A stretch of DNA of 23,997 nt. It comes from a virus. Below are positions 23,192 through 23,997 of this stretch, one piece after another (positions within the stretch are counted from its first letter, which is position 1; each line of letters begins with the position of its first letter). The translations under genes were made by a program, and so were the position numbers. The notes under the pieces were generated by a model. That model had not been told where the DNA came from. It was given only the letters and a program-made list of their open reading frames with translations, and did no database searches. The DNA lies in IMG/VR virus record IMGVR_UViG_3300026534_000064, positions 1-23,997 of that record; one strand, given 5' to 3'.

Positions 23192-23659
23192 TCAGGTGGT
23201 GTCGCTCAGACCGAAGATGTCTATTGCCGCACGTGCGAACCGATACGGCTCGAGTTGAGGGAGCCGCGCCCTGGAAAGGTTCAGGCCGAATTCGGGCTTG
23301 CTGGCTTTTCCTTCATAATCTCGATCAACGAAGAGTTTGTCCGGTTGCGTCCAACGTGATGCCGGGATGAGATATTGGTCTGGCGTACGGCTATCTTCGA
23401 ACAGGGTGAGAGCAAGAAGGAGATTTGGCCGCAGGCGAAAGACCTCTTTGTGAACAAACACGTAGTTGAGTTTCCGAACGGATTTCACCTGCACATCCCA
23501 ATATCTGTCCGGCTCCTGCCGTACCACGAAATCGATCCCGCGATCATCGACTTCGGCGGAATAGACATCGAGGCCCAGCATCACGAATTGCATTTTGGTG
23601 TAGTATTCGGCGTATCGGCCTATTTGCAGATGATTCAGCCGGCTCCAATCGTGTTTCAA
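23192..23659 (-). CDS. DUF4365-like PD-(D/E)XK domain protein
   Basis: A 155-aa protein starting at TTG 23659, chosen because GGAGG lies five bases before it and the next in-frame ATG would remove the first conserved helix. The PD-(D/E)XK pattern is visible: E18 in the helix GRYAEYY, D43 in RGIDFVV and Q57-V-K59 in WDVQVKS. The Q in place of E is usual in DUF4365 as I recall. Such domains occur in restriction-like and phage defence proteins, often fused to other parts; here it is alone. It sits between two phage neck genes on the same strand in AT-richer DNA, so it is probably an accessory gene. Nuclease activity is not proven. Confidence 0.72.
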   Translation of the reverse strand: MKHDWSRLNHLQIGRYAEYYTKMQFVMLGLDVYSAEVDDRGIDFVVRQEPDRYWDVQVKSVRKLNYVFVHKEVFRLRPNLLLALTLFEDSRTPDQYLIPASRWTQPDKLFVDRDYEGKASKPEFGLNLSRARLPQLEPYRFARAAIDIFGLSDTT

Positions 23660-23701
23660 CCAAACCTCCAGAATTAATTAAAGTGCGCCGTCAAGACCTG
23701 T

Positions 23702-23992
23702 CTACGCCAGCACCAGTTCGAGCGTCCAGAGCAAGCGATCCCGGTCCCGCTTCGGCTCACCCTGGATAGTGAAGTTTTCGGTGCCAATGCTGATACCATC
23801 CCCCGGCTTCGGGTTGGGCATCTCGGAGGTTCGCACATCGACCAGCGTTGTGTCCGACAGGATCTGCGCAGACCCGAAAGAGGTGACCTCGTCCGGCGCC
23901 TTGCGGATCACGCGGATGGGCTGTGGTGCGCCACCGGCCGGATACCAGGTGGCGTCGACCGCCATGTTGATATCCGCGAAGATCGCATCCAT
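23702..23992 (-). CDS. head-tail joining protein (gpFII-like), probable
   Basis: A 96-aa small beta-rich protein with start ATG 23992. It begins MDAIFADINMAVDATWYPAGG and ends RDRLLWTLELVLA; the central part PNPKPGDGISIGTENFTIQGEPKRD looks like the strand-loop-strand of head-tail attachment proteins. In lambda-like systems this gene bridges the head completion genes and the tail genes, and that is its position here: just upstream of DUF6441, with head genes expected beyond the right edge. The family call rests on size, position and general pattern. Confidence 0.65.
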   Translation of the reverse strand: MDAIFADINMAVDATWYPAGGAPQPIRVIRKAPDEVTSFGSAQILSDTTLVDVRTSEMPNPKPGDGISIGTENFTIQGEPKRDRDRLLWTLELVLA

Positions 23993-23997
23993 GGCCG

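Overview
The window looks like alphaproteobacterial chromosome, most likely Rhodobacterales or a relative. It is GC-rich, carries an initiator tRNA of the alphaproteobacterial type, and holds tail genes in the order DUF2460 / DUF2163 / NlpC-P60 peptidase / TIM-barrel tail protein known from Rhodobacter-type gene transfer agents and related siphophage prophages. The lineage is inferred from this style, not from a database match.

Layout. At the left end an initiator tRNA-fMet (45-121, +) is followed by a two-gene module on the + strand: a PPP-family metallophosphatase (337-1287) overlapping a large SF1 helicase that carries a nuclease-like insert and C-terminal zinc ribbons (1247-4231). From 4292 to the right edge the backbone is the tail end of a prophage late operon read right to left: head-tail joining protein, DUF6441 protein, minor tail protein, tail tube, tail assembly chaperones G/GT with a canonical -1 frameshift signal, tape measure, DUF2460, a lysis cassette (lysozyme, holin-like, a tiny membrane protein, overlapping spanin-like genes), DUF2163, NlpC/P60 peptidase, the 1477-aa tail-tip protein, DUF2793, and two small genes.

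Three unrelated cassettes interrupt this operon at gene junctions. (1) 10839-12654 (+): a tightly coupled operon of an HTH protein, a DUF4258-like protein and a protein with a SeqA-like layout. (2) 19965-22128: a prokaryotic viperin (pVip) gene on +, translationally coupled to a small HicA-like basic protein, facing an unknown 347-aa gene on - with a palindrome in its promoter region. (3) 23192-23659 (-): a DUF4365-like PD-(D/E)XK protein with a TTG start. These look like prophage-carried accessory (moron) genes. The viperin makes antiviral defence of the lysogen the best guess for at least one of them.

No integrase, repressor, terminase, portal or capsid gene lies in the window, so only one end of the prophage is seen. 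The most interesting items are the prophage-borne viperin with its coupled small partner, the complete G/GT frameshift signal, and the SeqA-like three-gene cassette inserted exactly at the DUF2163/NlpC junction.
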